Of a stretch of 64,000 nucleotides of DNA, positions 11,881 through 22,458 are shown piece after piece. The stretch is from Lineus longissimus. Taxonomy: Eukaryota; Nemertea; Pilidiophora; Heteronemertea; Lineidae. The notes under the pieces were generated by a model. It did not search any database. It had not been told where the DNA came from and saw only the letters and a list, made by a program, of their open reading frames with translations. The stretch lies in NCBI RefSeq assembly GCF_910592395.1, contig NC_088315.1:19572219-19636218 (forward strand), written 5' to 3'. Positions within the stretch are counted from its first letter, which is position 1, and every line of letters begins with the position of its first letter. The position numbers were made by a program, and so were the translations under genes.

Positions 11881-13987
11881 ACTTTTAGCCATACTAGTTG
11901 GTACCCGTTCGTACTGGTAGGGGCGTTGTCAATTGAGTATATCTTTGAACACCCACTGTCACTACCCCGAGACGTCAAGTTAGCCCAAGGTCTACTGAGT
12001 GTCGCATTCCCCGAGACTTCTCACCGAACGCATGTCCAAATGACCGAAGACAGATATAGATGTGCGATCCACGGCTGACTCGGAAATGAACACGGGGTGG
12101 TTTACCATGTTAAATGGAGTTGACTGAATTTGAGCAAAAAACACTTAAAAAACTCGGGAAGATCCCCAAATATTCCTTGTTTCGGTGGTGCAGCCGCAAG
12201 ATAGCAATGACAGTAACTCATAGTGGAAAAATCACGTCATTCGACCAAAGGAGTAAGCTGAAATTCGTTTCTCAGTGCTCTGCGCCCAACTCCGAGATTT
12301 ATAAGCCCCCCTTTAGGAGGGGCTCTTAAGATACACGTGTGTGTGGGAGTATATCCTGATTTGATGAGAAATAAAGAGAGTAAATATTGTATATCCTACA
12401 AACAATTTTTTTTGGTATTTTTCTGAATTAACTCCGTTGAGTTTACCGATTTCTCCGCGATCTTCCGGTGGTGGTTGCTATCCCATTGGTTGAAATTAAT
12501 TTAAATCTTCATGGGAATTCGCTACATCATATGCCTAAGAAATTGGCCAATTATATTAATATTTTTATCAGAGAAATATCCGTCCTAAATAATGACAGAA
12601 AAGGGTGGTTTATTTCAATTTTGTGTCGACATGATCGAGGTCACGTGACATAAAAACAAAACAATCGCACACACACGTCCAAAAAAGGCACTTTAAGAAA
12701 AACAAATACGTTTTTCCAGCTTAAAACCACACTGACGACTAAGTTATATTGGTCTACTGCCCAAATCTGAAGTATCAAATTGAATCACAAACTAGAACTA
12801 GCTCTATTTAGCTATAGTTGCGTGAAAAATTCGGGTGAGCGACGTACATTCTGTACCCTAGCGGCCAATAATTAAACTACTTTCAGCCGTCTGCTCCGGT
12901 CTCGTTAGGGAGTTTTTCCCAAATGTACGCGATGATGACGTGCCCCATTAACAGGACGTAACATCTATTTTAAAATGCGTTTCGAAAGTGAATGCATGAG
13001 GACAACCCATTTGTGTCGTATATCACTGGAAACGCCCGATTCCCGTGAATAAGGTCAATCACAATGTATTACATTACCAAAACAAAAATGTGTCGGAAGG
13101 AACTATATGGATGGTCCCATCGCACCCCCCCTCCAGCAGTATGACACAGAAGGGCTAGTTGACTGTCCACCGGGGGGGTTTGGGGGGAGCTTCCCCCAAC
13201 GCACTGGTAAAAACCTATGTCGACGGAGGGGGGTTTGGGGGGTGTCCCCCCATTGCAACAGCTGTAGTTGTTAGAGCTTGCACTTAACATATGCTCGTAG
13301 GGGGGTTCGGGGGAGCTCCCCCGACCTAAAGGGGGGCTCACTAAGTTCTTGACTTTACATATTAGATTGAGTCAGCACTAGCCATTGCCGATCGTTTGTC
13401 AATCTTGGGGCCGACCCAGTCCGCAGTAACAACTAACACGTGCGAGAATGGCAGCCCGCCAGTGCTAAGACTAACCAATCAACGAACGATTCGAGGAACC
13501 CGTGACCGGAGACTCCATGGCAACGAAGCGAGCGGGAAATTAGCCGATAATGTATGCGTAAGGCGACCAGCAGCGCCACCAAAATCACCGTAGCGGCAAC
13601 GGGTAGACCTACAATGCAGACGATAGCAACCACGTGTGATAGCGCGACCGCCCGCAAATATGATAAAGTTTGACTGACTAACGATCGTTCCTTGGTGCAT
13701 TTGGTGTGGAAGTGGATCTTTTTGGTAGACTTTGATCAATTTTCGCACAACACTAGGCTATACTCTCTCGCCAAATCATGGCAATTCATGCTAATTGAAT
13801 TCGCAAAATTTTTAGTCAGACATTGTTTTACATTCGCCACTCATGTGCAGCACTGGCAATTGGCGAAAATGCGAATGGGCGCGCCAACCCTGATTGGCAG
13901 TATAAGCGACTAATGAGGACATCAATTCTTAACTTGTGAGAAATTTTTTTAATAGACTTCATCCATAACACCACAGAAAACAGATGT
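11881..13987. repeat. Interspersed repeat unit, copy 1, interrupted by a G-rich TIR element
   Basis: This stretch aligns closely with 21604-24575. Shared blocks include TTTTAGCCATACTAGTTGG at the left, the segment around 12109-12290, and the right half from ATTGAGTCAGCACTAGCC (13366) to ACACCACAGAAAACA (13981). Copy 1 differs by about 1.06 kb of extra DNA (12304-13338 plus edges) between CTCCGAGA and ATTGAGTCAG. The unit carries short open frames (for example MELTEFEQKTLKKLGK, 12114) with no recognised domain. It is either an unclassified transposon or a small segmental duplication. Confidence 0.8.
12304..13338. mobile_element. Non-autonomous DNA transposon-like element with G/C-run TIRs
   Basis: The ends carry a perfect 14-bp inverted repeat: AGCCCCCCTTTAGG at 12304-12317 and CCTAAAGGGGGGCT at 13325-13338, and similarity may extend a few bases outward. 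The element is absent from the paralogous copy at 22.0 kb, which marks it as an insertion. The last 220 bases hold three related blocks of the form GGGGGGTTTGGGGGG followed by C runs (about 13170-13330), likely hairpin or G-quadruplex formers. No transposase frame is visible. Confidence 0.65.
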
Positions 13988-14163
13988 AACTGAAAGCAAA
14001 ATCCCCCCATAGATCTTGTGACTGTCCTTGCTTGGATATCTTGTGCATGGGGATGCCAGTTGTGGAATCTTCCACCCAGCAAACTGTGCATGCAGGTTGT
14101 CGCAAAATGATAATCGTGGATCTAAAATGAGAACCCAGAAGATCAAAAATCTATGTGACTCAC

Positions 14164-14293
14164 TTTTGCTTGAGCTGTTCAACCTGATTTGAGACTTCTC
14201 GTGGTTTCTGCACGGACTGCTTCGCCAGCTCGAGGGCCTCTTTTGATGCCCTCCCTTCAAAGGAAGACGACGCGTCCTCGCGTCTTAAAAACA
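14164..14293 (-). CDS. Candidate internal exon, unidentified gene
   Basis: On the minus strand GTGTTACAG precedes the exon and AAAA|GTGAGTCA follows it. The reading frame (FLRREDASSSFEGRASKEAL and onward, ending QLKQK) has the composition of a charged, coiled-coil-like protein. It starts in phase 1, matching the end phase of the exon at 20764-20844, so the two could belong to one transcript across a 6.5-kb intron full of repeats. I do not recognise the protein. Confidence 0.4.
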
Positions 14294-14976
14294 CTGTAAC
14301 ACACCCAAGAAGTACTCGAGTAGTGTTTGAGGAGATGATATGACTAAACACCAGCAAATGCTTTGTCTTCAAGTGACGATTGCGGTTTACCAGTTACTCT
14401 AAGCACGGGTTACTCTGGGCAGAGATGGGGTGTCAGTGTCTCTCTCAAGACCGTTCAGCGGACTGTCTGCAGGATGCCTTATCCAATACTAAAGAGACGG
14501 GGCTTTTAGCACCTCTGTAGGGATAACCATACATCGTAAGGATAGGATACAACACAAGTTTGAATGTCCGGGAATAATTCGCGTCTCTTTACGAGACTAA
14601 ATCGGACGCTCTGTAATGTCACATCCTTCGAACTCCAGGGACACATAGATACACACATTGAGCGCCAGTTATTTTCCGTAAGTTGTAGTGGAGAAATGGG
14701 ACTTTGTCAGTAAAATTTTTTTATCTAGGCAGATTTCGCAAGCCCTCACGAGCGAAGATGTATAAAAGTTGGTCTGTGGTGTCATGAAATCCTGCTTAAG
14801 TTCAGTTATACGCGATATTCGTTAATCGGCTCAATCATCGATACCATGATGACTATACAGATATAGGAAACAAGACGGAGCTCTTCAGAACTGTCGTCAT
14901 ACATAGACGTTGGTCTCCGCAAGGCTTGGAAAAACTGTCTCTTCTTCTCAATCGTCAACTGCTTACATACAAGTTG

Positions 14977-15355
14977 GCTATCTCATTCGGGGTTGAAACG
15001 GGATGCAAATTAAGCTCGGTACAGACTTGGGGCTATTTCGTCCCTGACCGCAGGCGTGAGGTATTTTTGGTGAAGAAGGGGCATTTGGTAAGTGCATAAA
15101 TCTCACTTTTCGAGAGTGTCCCCCACGCTGAGAGACCGAAGGACAAGAGACAAAGGCTGATGATATGTCATTCTGGATTGAAACGGGATGCAAATTAAGT
15201 TACGGTCAGACTCTGGGCTATTTCGTCCCTGTCCGCAGGCGTGAGGTATTTTGGTGAGGAAGGTGCATTTGGTGTCGTTTGGTAAGTGCATGAATCTAAC
15301 TTTTCGAGAGTGTCCCCCACGCTGAGAGACCGAAGGACAAGAGACAAAGCCTGAT
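14977..15355. repeat. Tandem duplication of a ~190-bp unit, with a third partial copy
   Basis: Two consecutive copies share TTGAAACGGGATGCAAATTA, GGCTATTTCGTCCCTG, CCGCAGGCGTGAGGTATTTT and TTTCGAGAGTGTCCCCCACG in order. A shorter, diverged third piece (GACCGAAGGACAAGAGA and neighbours) follows at 15487-15552. The copies differ by small indels. No supported coding function. Confidence 0.8.
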
Positions 15356-15707
15356 GATATGGCAACTTTTATTGGGCAAGTATATAATATATGTATACTA
15401 CAAAACTTAGAATTAGTGGCCGGCATGTGGAATCAGAAAAGGCTGACAGTCAAGTGTTGCACGTGAAGATAGTGTAGTGTGTTAATCGAACTTTTTGGGA
15501 GTGATCCGCACACTTATTGACCGAAGGACAAGAGATGAAGGTTATGATATGACAACATTTATTTGGCAAGTACAAACATAACCCACCGTTGATACTGCTG
15601 ACGCCGCTTGAGCCGCTTGAGCAAGCGTGTCAAGGGATCAGATGTTGGGTCAGTGCGCATGCGGGGCATGGGATGGAGGGTGGTGCACTGTGAGTGTCGA
15701 TAAGGAT

Positions 15708-15731
15708 GGGGGGGGGGGGGGGGGGGGGGGG
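15708..15731 (+). repeat. Long poly-G tract
   Basis: A run of about 24 uninterrupted G residues on the plus strand. Shorter G runs occur near 17780, 20650 (as C), 24674, 35030, 46807 and 49846. The length should be treated as approximate because homopolymers are often mis-sequenced. Confidence 0.8.
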
Positions 15732-16358
15732 AGGCAAATGACAATAGCATAATAACAATTGAACAATGTACAAGTCGTAAGTAACCGTGACCGCTTTCAA
15801 GGTGGCAAGAACTGATTGCTGACCAAAACAATGACATATTCTGTTAACACCAATGGAGCATTTTCTTGCAGTGTATTTTAGCCCAAAACCGCCCAATCAA
15901 AATGGTGCAGAGACTCGATTGACGTTTATTGTCTTCAAGAGGAAATTGATCTCAAAACTGATATGGGCCTATAGTATAAATAATATCCTACCTAAAATAT
16001 AGGCCTTCTGTTAAATTAGGCCTGCCTTAAGAAAAAAGAAAGAAAACCTACAACCAATTCCTCTTGAAAACAAATATGTCAATAAGGCTCATCCATGCAT
16101 CATTTGAGTAAAACAATGTAGAAACACATTTTTTGCTGTGATCAAGAAATAGCTCTATTGTTGTAATGTTGCACTTCTTGTGCTGTGAAATAGCTCAGAT
16201 ACGGTAAATGGATTGCCACTTTGAAAACGGAACAAGAAATAGCAATATTCTGGATCAGCGAGTACATACATGAAGTGCTATTGATTTCAGGAATAAGCAC
16301 ATATTTTGCAAGGTTCACTTTTAACAAAGAGTAATAATGTTCGATGTTTAATTTTCAG

Positions 16359-16465
16359 GGTCGAAAACAGGTGTGTGCCAACCCATTCTGAGCCAACAGC
16401 ATGAATTACAACAAGAAAATGGTCAGTTCCGTTGGGAACTGCTGTTCCCGGATCATGGCTCTTGA
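16359..16465 (+). CDS. Candidate terminal exon, unidentified plus-strand gene
   Basis: A good acceptor (TTTAATTTTCAG) opens a short frame, SKTGVCQPILSQQ and onward, ending GQFRWELLFPDHGS and a stop. An internal GTCAGT could alternatively act as a donor after QQEN. It has coding-like composition but no recognised family, and no upstream partner was identified. It may pair with, or be an alternative to, the candidate last exon at 16822. Confidence 0.25.
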
Positions 16466-16821
16466 CTACTGGCCTGGAATAGAAAGGGAAGATTTAGATA
16501 CCAAGAAACATTGAAATATACAATTTAAGAAATTGAAGTATTAGATCATTTTTTCACGACGTTTTTAAAAAAAATCTTCTATTATAGCATATCAGTAATG
16601 TTTATGTCTGTGACAGCCTCATTGGCACTAATAAGATGAATCATTAAATTGAATTGTCCGGCAATGGTGGTCAACCCGCCTCGGGTTTGTCCCAATATCA
16701 GTCACATGATGAAGGACCTAAAGCCTCATTTCATCAACTGTAGCCAGCTTATCGAATTTTATCTCATTTACCTAAATTGTGTTCCACAAATCAGCTGGCA
16801 TCCTGAATATTTATCTTTCAG

Positions 16822-16984
16822 AAGTGGCCTCGGTCGCGTTGGCTCGATTCTTGGGACGGGACAGCCAAACCACACGAGATGGAGCAATCCACCTGAAAAA
16901 AGTGGAGACAATTCGAATGCTGCTTCAGTGAACAATGGGCGATCTGTTCAGGAGACGTCTTTCAAATCGCCCATCGTTTCATAA
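16822..16984 (+). CDS. Candidate terminal exon, unidentified plus-strand gene
   Basis: The acceptor TTTATCTTTCAG is followed by a frame SGLGRVGSILGTGQPNHTRW and onward to SFKSPIVS and TAA. It is polar and low in complexity, typical of a disordered C-terminal tail. It begins in phase 2. No upstream exon with a matching phase was firmly identified, and I do not recognise the protein. Confidence 0.3.
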
Positions 16985-17432
16985 ACGAGAGCTGGACAGA
17001 CAGTTCCAGCTACTCTTCGCAGATTTCCTTCTTCCAATGCATACATCGCGTTTTGTCTCGACCACACTTGCATAGCTCTTTACTTTAAGGTCACGTGCAG
17101 GTCTTATTGGTAATTGCTGGGGTGAAACTTGGTACTGCGGGACAGACTTACATGTCCACAAAACGCAATGTCACTGCTGGACTGATTTACAAGTCCACAA
17201 AACGCAGAATCGGACATGGACATCATTACCCCAGCAAGAACCCAATGTAACCCCACAAATAGGGCCGTTTATAATGTTTAAGACATGTTTATACAATAAC
17301 AATGCTGACGCTATTGCCTGCAGTGACCTTGCTAATGATTTTTATGTGGGAGGGGCCAGGGACCGTGACTATTGATAAAGTCCTCACGATATTATATTCG
17401 TCAACAATGGGGCACAGACTTTCAGATATTTT

Positions 17433-17750
17433 CGTGACTGACCTATATTACCAGTACAGTCCAATATATATTTCTTTTTTTTGACTGACCTCTATTACCA
17501 GTACAGTCCAATATCATTATATTTTTCGTGACCGACCTATATTACCAGTACAGTCCAATATATATTTCATTTTTCGTGACTGACCTATATTACCAGTACA
17601 GTCCAATACATATTCTATTCTTCGTGACTGACCTATATTACCAGTACAGTCCAATATATATTTAATTTTTCGTGACTGACCTATATTACCAGTACAGTCC
17701 AATATATATTTATTTTTCGTGACTGACCTATATTACCAGTACAGTCCAAA
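17433..17750. repeat. 48-bp minisatellite, 7 copies
   Basis: The core CGTGACTGACCTATATTACC followed by AGTACAGTCCAATATATATTT recurs at 17433, 17480, 17527, 17575, 17623, 17671 and 17718, spaced 47-48 bases. The second and third copies carry point changes. The minus-strand open frame through it is a by-product of the repeat. Confidence 0.9.
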
Positions 17751-18611
17751 GATACTATTTAGTCTGTATATTATTCTAGGGCGGGGGGGGGGGTATGGGG
17801 AAATTCTCCAGTGACAAACTTTTTGATTGTCATTCTGGTAAAAAAACACGTCCAAAGAAGAAATTTATTCTCATAACTTTTAACAATGCTCGAAAAAAAC
17901 TTTTAAAATGTTAATGTGGCGAGTCGCCACATGTACCGACTATACCTGTGGATCTAAATATATATATCATCATTGAAATCCTCAGAGAAATTAAACCAAG
18001 ACAAAAAAGGGTTCCATGCCCTTGGTTTCCATGTACCGCGAACGATGCTAACGATAGGATTTAGCTGACAGGATTTGGCCACATGAACCCCTCCGTGTCC
18101 AGAAGACGCGGGGGTCGTCAGATCAATTTGAAACCGCCATGGACATCACTTCTTCCCCCTCACAAGTCGGTCGCGATGACCTCCATGTGCAAACCATTTT
18201 GGCTGTGGATGCCCTGGTAACCCATGTCGCCTAACCAGACATAGCGCGCTGCCTGACTAGAAGTTACCGCCTCTGAGACCCAGGGTTGAGACACTGGGGT
18301 CTGCCCCTAGCTGACAGGTGGCTGGAGATCCATATCATAGAGCATACCAACCGTACATAACCGGCTGGACTGGTACACCCTATCAGGCTCAGACTCCCCA
18401 ACGGAGTCTATTGAGCGCAGCCGCAGCGCCAGTTAATATGGATGGATTTACGTCGTCAAATAACTGTCGACCTGATGAGCATTCGTTCAGGGTACATAGA
18501 GTTTATCGGGGTTGGGGGCGAAGAGACAAGACCAGGAACTCCTATGGGGTCGCGGGCGCAATGCAACCCGAGGAACGAGATGCACCCAAAGTACAAACTC
18601 GAAAATAACTG

Positions 18612-18831
18612 GCTCATCCTTCGCCATAGGTGTCAAGTATGTACCACTTATACAGACAGGCGTCATTAACGTTGGGTAACACCTCACAAGGAGCAATACC
18701 AAGCATTTTCAAGACCTCATATTTAGCGAAAAGGTGTGACAACAATGATAATATATCAGATCCAATACCAGTCCCTTGACCAAACCCAACCATTTCTTGA
18801 AAGTTCAAAGGACGTCGGGGCTTCTGAAAGA
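18612..18831 (-). CDS. Candidate terminal exon, unidentified minus-strand gene
   Basis: On the minus strand, TTTTTTTCTTTCAG at about 18832 opens a phase-0 frame: KPRRPLNFQEMVGFGQGTG, then SDILSLLSHLFAKYEVLKM and LGIAPCEVLPNVNDACL. It reaches a stop near 18612 after DTYGEG, unless an internal donor (CT|GTATAAG near 18655) is used. The amphipathic leucine-rich part looks like real protein. Its phase does not match the exons at 20764 or 14164 directly, so it may be an alternative end or another gene. Confidence 0.35.
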
Positions 18832-19020
18832 AAAAAAGAATTGGCCATGACAGCTACGGTAGATAGATCGAAGTGATAGATGGGCTAACTGTCTATCTGA
18901 AAAGGGCGGGTAGCGAAATTTTTTCCTGAACCTTTTGGGCACTATAGTGTACATTTGTACAGGGACTTTCAGCCAATCAGATTTCGACATATACATGACG
19001 TCAGAAGTCTTTGAAACATC

Positions 19021-19095
19021 AGAGCAGTTGGAAGAGCGCTCGTCAGAAATGGCAGAATACGATGTTCGATCCAAAGGTCGTGAGTTCGACTCCGG
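19021..19095 (+). mobile_element. tRNA-derived SINE head
   Basis: A-box-like AGTTGGAAGAGCGCTCGTC and B-box GAGTTCGACTCC (19083-19094) lie about 50 bases apart, followed by a T-rich stretch. This fits a tRNA-derived SINE promoter rather than a functional tRNA. Confidence 0.5.
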
Positions 19096-19463
19096 TTATG
19101 GACAACATTTTTCTTTTTCTTTTTTACTCTTTATATTTTATTTTTATAACGCGTTTCTTATTATTTAGATTTTAGATATTTTAGTTATTTCTGCTGCCTG
19201 CAACATACCTACAGAAAGGACAAGAAGATCTTTATACTTATATAGGAGCTATAGGTAAAACTCAATGGTGACGAGATTATTACTGCTACCGAAAGAGATT
19301 TTAAATAGCCTAAGGCTTTTGTTTGCTGCTGGTTTGCTGCGGCTTTCAGCAGCTTCCTACCGACGGCACAATGATATCTTTGAAAGCCACCACGTGACTG
19401 CAGGGCCAATGCATTGGTGTCATCATTCACATTTATCATCTTCGTGACCACGCGAAAACATAT

Positions 19464-19746
19464 TTAAAGCTGACATGCATGCATAAAACCCCAATCGACA
19501 AAGATAGAAAACACAAACGCCCGACCACCAAAAGACAAACTGCACTTGAAATATGATAGACACCCAGCGACAGGTCTCACTTGACTGCACAAACACAAGT
19601 TCATTGACGAGACAGGTCACAGAGAAAGAAAAAAATTAAAAAAATATTCCTCGAGCGGGTTCGAACTCGTAACCCTCGCCACTTCATCCTTTCCGTCTTT
19701 TCTAATTTGGCCGTTAGGGTTTTTATGCATGCATGTCAGCTTTAAA
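19464..19746. mobile_element. Foldback element with ~27-bp TIRs and an internal tRNA-like segment
   Basis: TAAAGCTGACATGCATGCAT at 19465 is mirrored by ATGCATGCATGTCAGCTTTA ending near 19744. Inside, the minus strand contains a B-box GAGTTCGAACC (about 19659-19669) preceded by tRNA-like sequence. It resembles a SINE captured inside a short DNA transposon. Confidence 0.55.
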
Positions 19747-20763
19747 GGGACAACCTGGGCGTGGGATTTCCCTGCGAGGTGGATAATACCTCTGCTTGTC
19801 ACCATGCGCCGCCACTTATCTCAAATAACAATTTTCGCCAGTGTGCGAGGCAGTTTTGGACATGACCTGTGAAATTCAGGCAGGCCTAAGGTTACACCCA
19901 GTTTTTGTGCACTGTTTATTGCAGTTCAATGATGTATTTCAATTTTCCTGTTCGGACTGAGAAGTGACGGTTCTACTGGAAGCCATTTTGTAGGAAAAAC
20001 CACCATATCTCATGCCAGGGTGGGAAATACCCCAAGTATTTACATCACAATGACGGTAACTACAGTTCTGAAGTAATCGAGGAGCTAGAAGTTGCCACCC
20101 GGAATTCCGGTAATGACGTCATCGGGTCGGGCGGTGGAGATCATATTATAATTACCTCCCTCCAGCCTTTAGGATTTAGTGATCACCGAGACGATTGGTA
20201 ATTTCTGCCATGTCTTCATGTAAATGTCTCTGAACTACTTCAATTGTATGCCTTATCTTTCTGATCCGGTCCTCATCATACATAGCACATGTCTCAGTAT
20301 TAAGGGCTGATTGGTTCAGAGATGGAATGTGTTATAAACACGTGACATATTGCGCCAAGCACGTGTGACGTCATAAAACATGGCAGACATGACCGATCGT
20401 CTCATTTTCTTGCTGCCAGAACGATATAGTACCATAGATATATAGGGTATGGGCCAACAGTGTCCTCCTTTCAAAGGTCAGCTGAGCCGAGTGTAGAAAT
20501 ATTCAGAACAGCAGTGGCGGATTTAGGGGTCCCGCATGTGTCATCCCTCTTTGATATTTTAGGGCACCTCTTCTCAAGAACCCTCCCCCTCATTTTCAGG
20601 AGTGCACCTTCGGCTCTGTCATGAGTTCTCATTGGTGGGGCAGCACCCCCCCCCCCGCTTCTTTCCCAAATTTCTGGATCCGCCACTGCTGAAGAGATGA
20701 GAAGTTTCAAAAGAATACATGTATGTGCGATCAAGGAAGTTTCGATAGAGAAAAATAACTCAC

Positions 20764-20844
20764 CATGGTGGTGTTCACGTCGTATCTTGTGATAAACCGG
20801 TTGGGCAGCATTGGGTGTGCTAGACGGGACAACGTGTCTGGCGT
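20764..20844 (-). CDS. Candidate internal exon, unidentified gene
   Basis: Minus strand: acceptor TTTCATTTCTTGCAG, 81-nt exon, donor CATG|GTGAGTT. Phase 1 at both ends. The frame reads DARHVVPSSTPNAAQPVYHK and onward to REHHH. It joins in phase with the exon at 20953-21017 and could join the exon at 14164-14293. The family is not recognised; the proline/histidine-rich short-motif style resembles small axonemal proteins, which is only a guess. Confidence 0.45.
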
Positions 20845-20952
20845 CTGCAAGAAATGAAAATGAAAAGATCAGATATAAGATTGTACATTGTATCAGACAA
20901 TAGTCGCAAAATTTGGGGAGAAAAAGTTGGGGAGAAATCAGGCTGAACTCAC

Positions 20953-21017
20953 CAATGTTGAACCAGTGCTTCGACTTGGCGTCGACACAACTGAACGCTT
21001 GTGTTCCCAAAACCGGT
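20953..21017 (-). CDS. Candidate internal exon, unidentified gene
   Basis: Minus strand: acceptor CTGGTTTGACAG, 65-nt exon, donor ATTG|GTGAGTTC. In the frame compatible with the next exon it reads PVLGTQAFSCVDAKSKHWFN. Phase 2 in, phase 1 out. The first exon of this gene was not found. Confidence 0.4.
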
Positions 21018-22458
21018 CTGTCAAACCAGGAGCACAGCCAAATTCAACGCCCCGTATTGAGTACATGTACGTTACGTCAGAGAGGTTACCAAACCACTCA
21101 TCCATTCAAATTGTGATTTTCAATCAAATTCATTGACCCATACACGAAAATGCTCACGACATAAAGCTGATTGGTCAAATACTGAGGTCACGGTCGGATG
21201 AACAGGAGTCGGACAACAAGTGACATAACTTCGCGGAAAATTGGCTTTTGTGGTGTTTTTAAACGAGTCTACGTGACGTAACGTGATTGTTGAAATTTAT
21301 AGCCAGTGGTATTCACACATGGCAAATATTTTTAATTCAAGTTCAAGTTTGCGCACCGAGCGATTGAAAGTGGTCCATTTTCGCGTACGTTGGGCGCGCT
21401 CAGATGAAGACAGCTTATGCTGCTCCGCCTGTCTGGCTGAGAGTTATGGCTGGTCAAATCGTGTTTTTTTCCCACCACGAGTCGTCTGCTATGACATACA
21501 GTTATGTGAGTTCACCAGAGCTTGCTCTTTACATATTATTCATTGACCAGGGTTGGCTCTTTAAATTGTTTCCTTACAGTCACTTTTTAGTCAAGTGGCT
21601 GTCTCTTTTAGCCATACTAGTTGGGTTGTACTGGTACGGGCGTTGTCAATTGAGTATTTCTTTGAACACCCACTGTCACTACCCGAGATGTCAAGTTAGC
21701 CCAAGGTCTGCTGATTGTCGCATTCCCCGAGACTTCTCACCGAACGCATATCCAAATGACCGAAGAGAGATATAGATGCGCGATCCACGGCTGACTCGGA
21801 AATGAACACGGGGTGGTTTACCATGTCAAATGGAGTTGACAGAATCTGAGCAAAAAACACTTAAAAAACTCGGGAAGATCCCCAAATATTCCTTGTTTCG
21901 GTGGTGCAGCCGCAAGATAGCAATGACAGTAACTCATAGTGGAAAAATCACGTCATTCGACCGAAGGAGTAAGCTGAAATGCGTTCCTCAGTGCTCTGCG
22001 CCCAACTCCGAGAATATTATAGATTGAGTCAGCACTAGCCATTGCCGATCGTTTGTCCATCTTGGGGCCGACCCAGCCCACAGTAACATGTGCGAGAATG
22101 GCAGCCCGCCAGTGGTGAGACTAGCCAATCAACGAACGATTAGAGGAACCCGTGACCGGAGACTCCATGGCAACGAAGCGAGCGGGAAACTAGCCGATAA
22201 TGTATGCGTAAGGCGACCTGCAGCGCCACCAAAATCACTGTAGCGGCAACAAGCAGAACTACAATGCAGACGATAGCAACCACGTGTGATAGCGCGGCCG
22301 CCCGCAAATATGATAGTTTGACTGACTAACGATCGTTCCTTGGTGCATTTGGTGTGAAAGTGGATCTTTTTGGTAGACTTTGATCAATTTTCCCACAACA
22401 CTAGGCTATACTCTCTCGCCAAATCATGGCAATTCATGCAAATTGAATTCGCAAAGTT

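Noticed and set aside
17517-17702. Minus-strand frame with repeated LDCTGNIGQSRK
   Set aside because: Produced by the 48-bp tandem repeat, whose copies happen to stay in frame; no start context and no family.
20471-21010. A 179-codon minus-strand frame read as one protein
   Set aside because: It is two real-looking exons joined through an intron that happens to be open, followed by repeat DNA; I list the exons separately.
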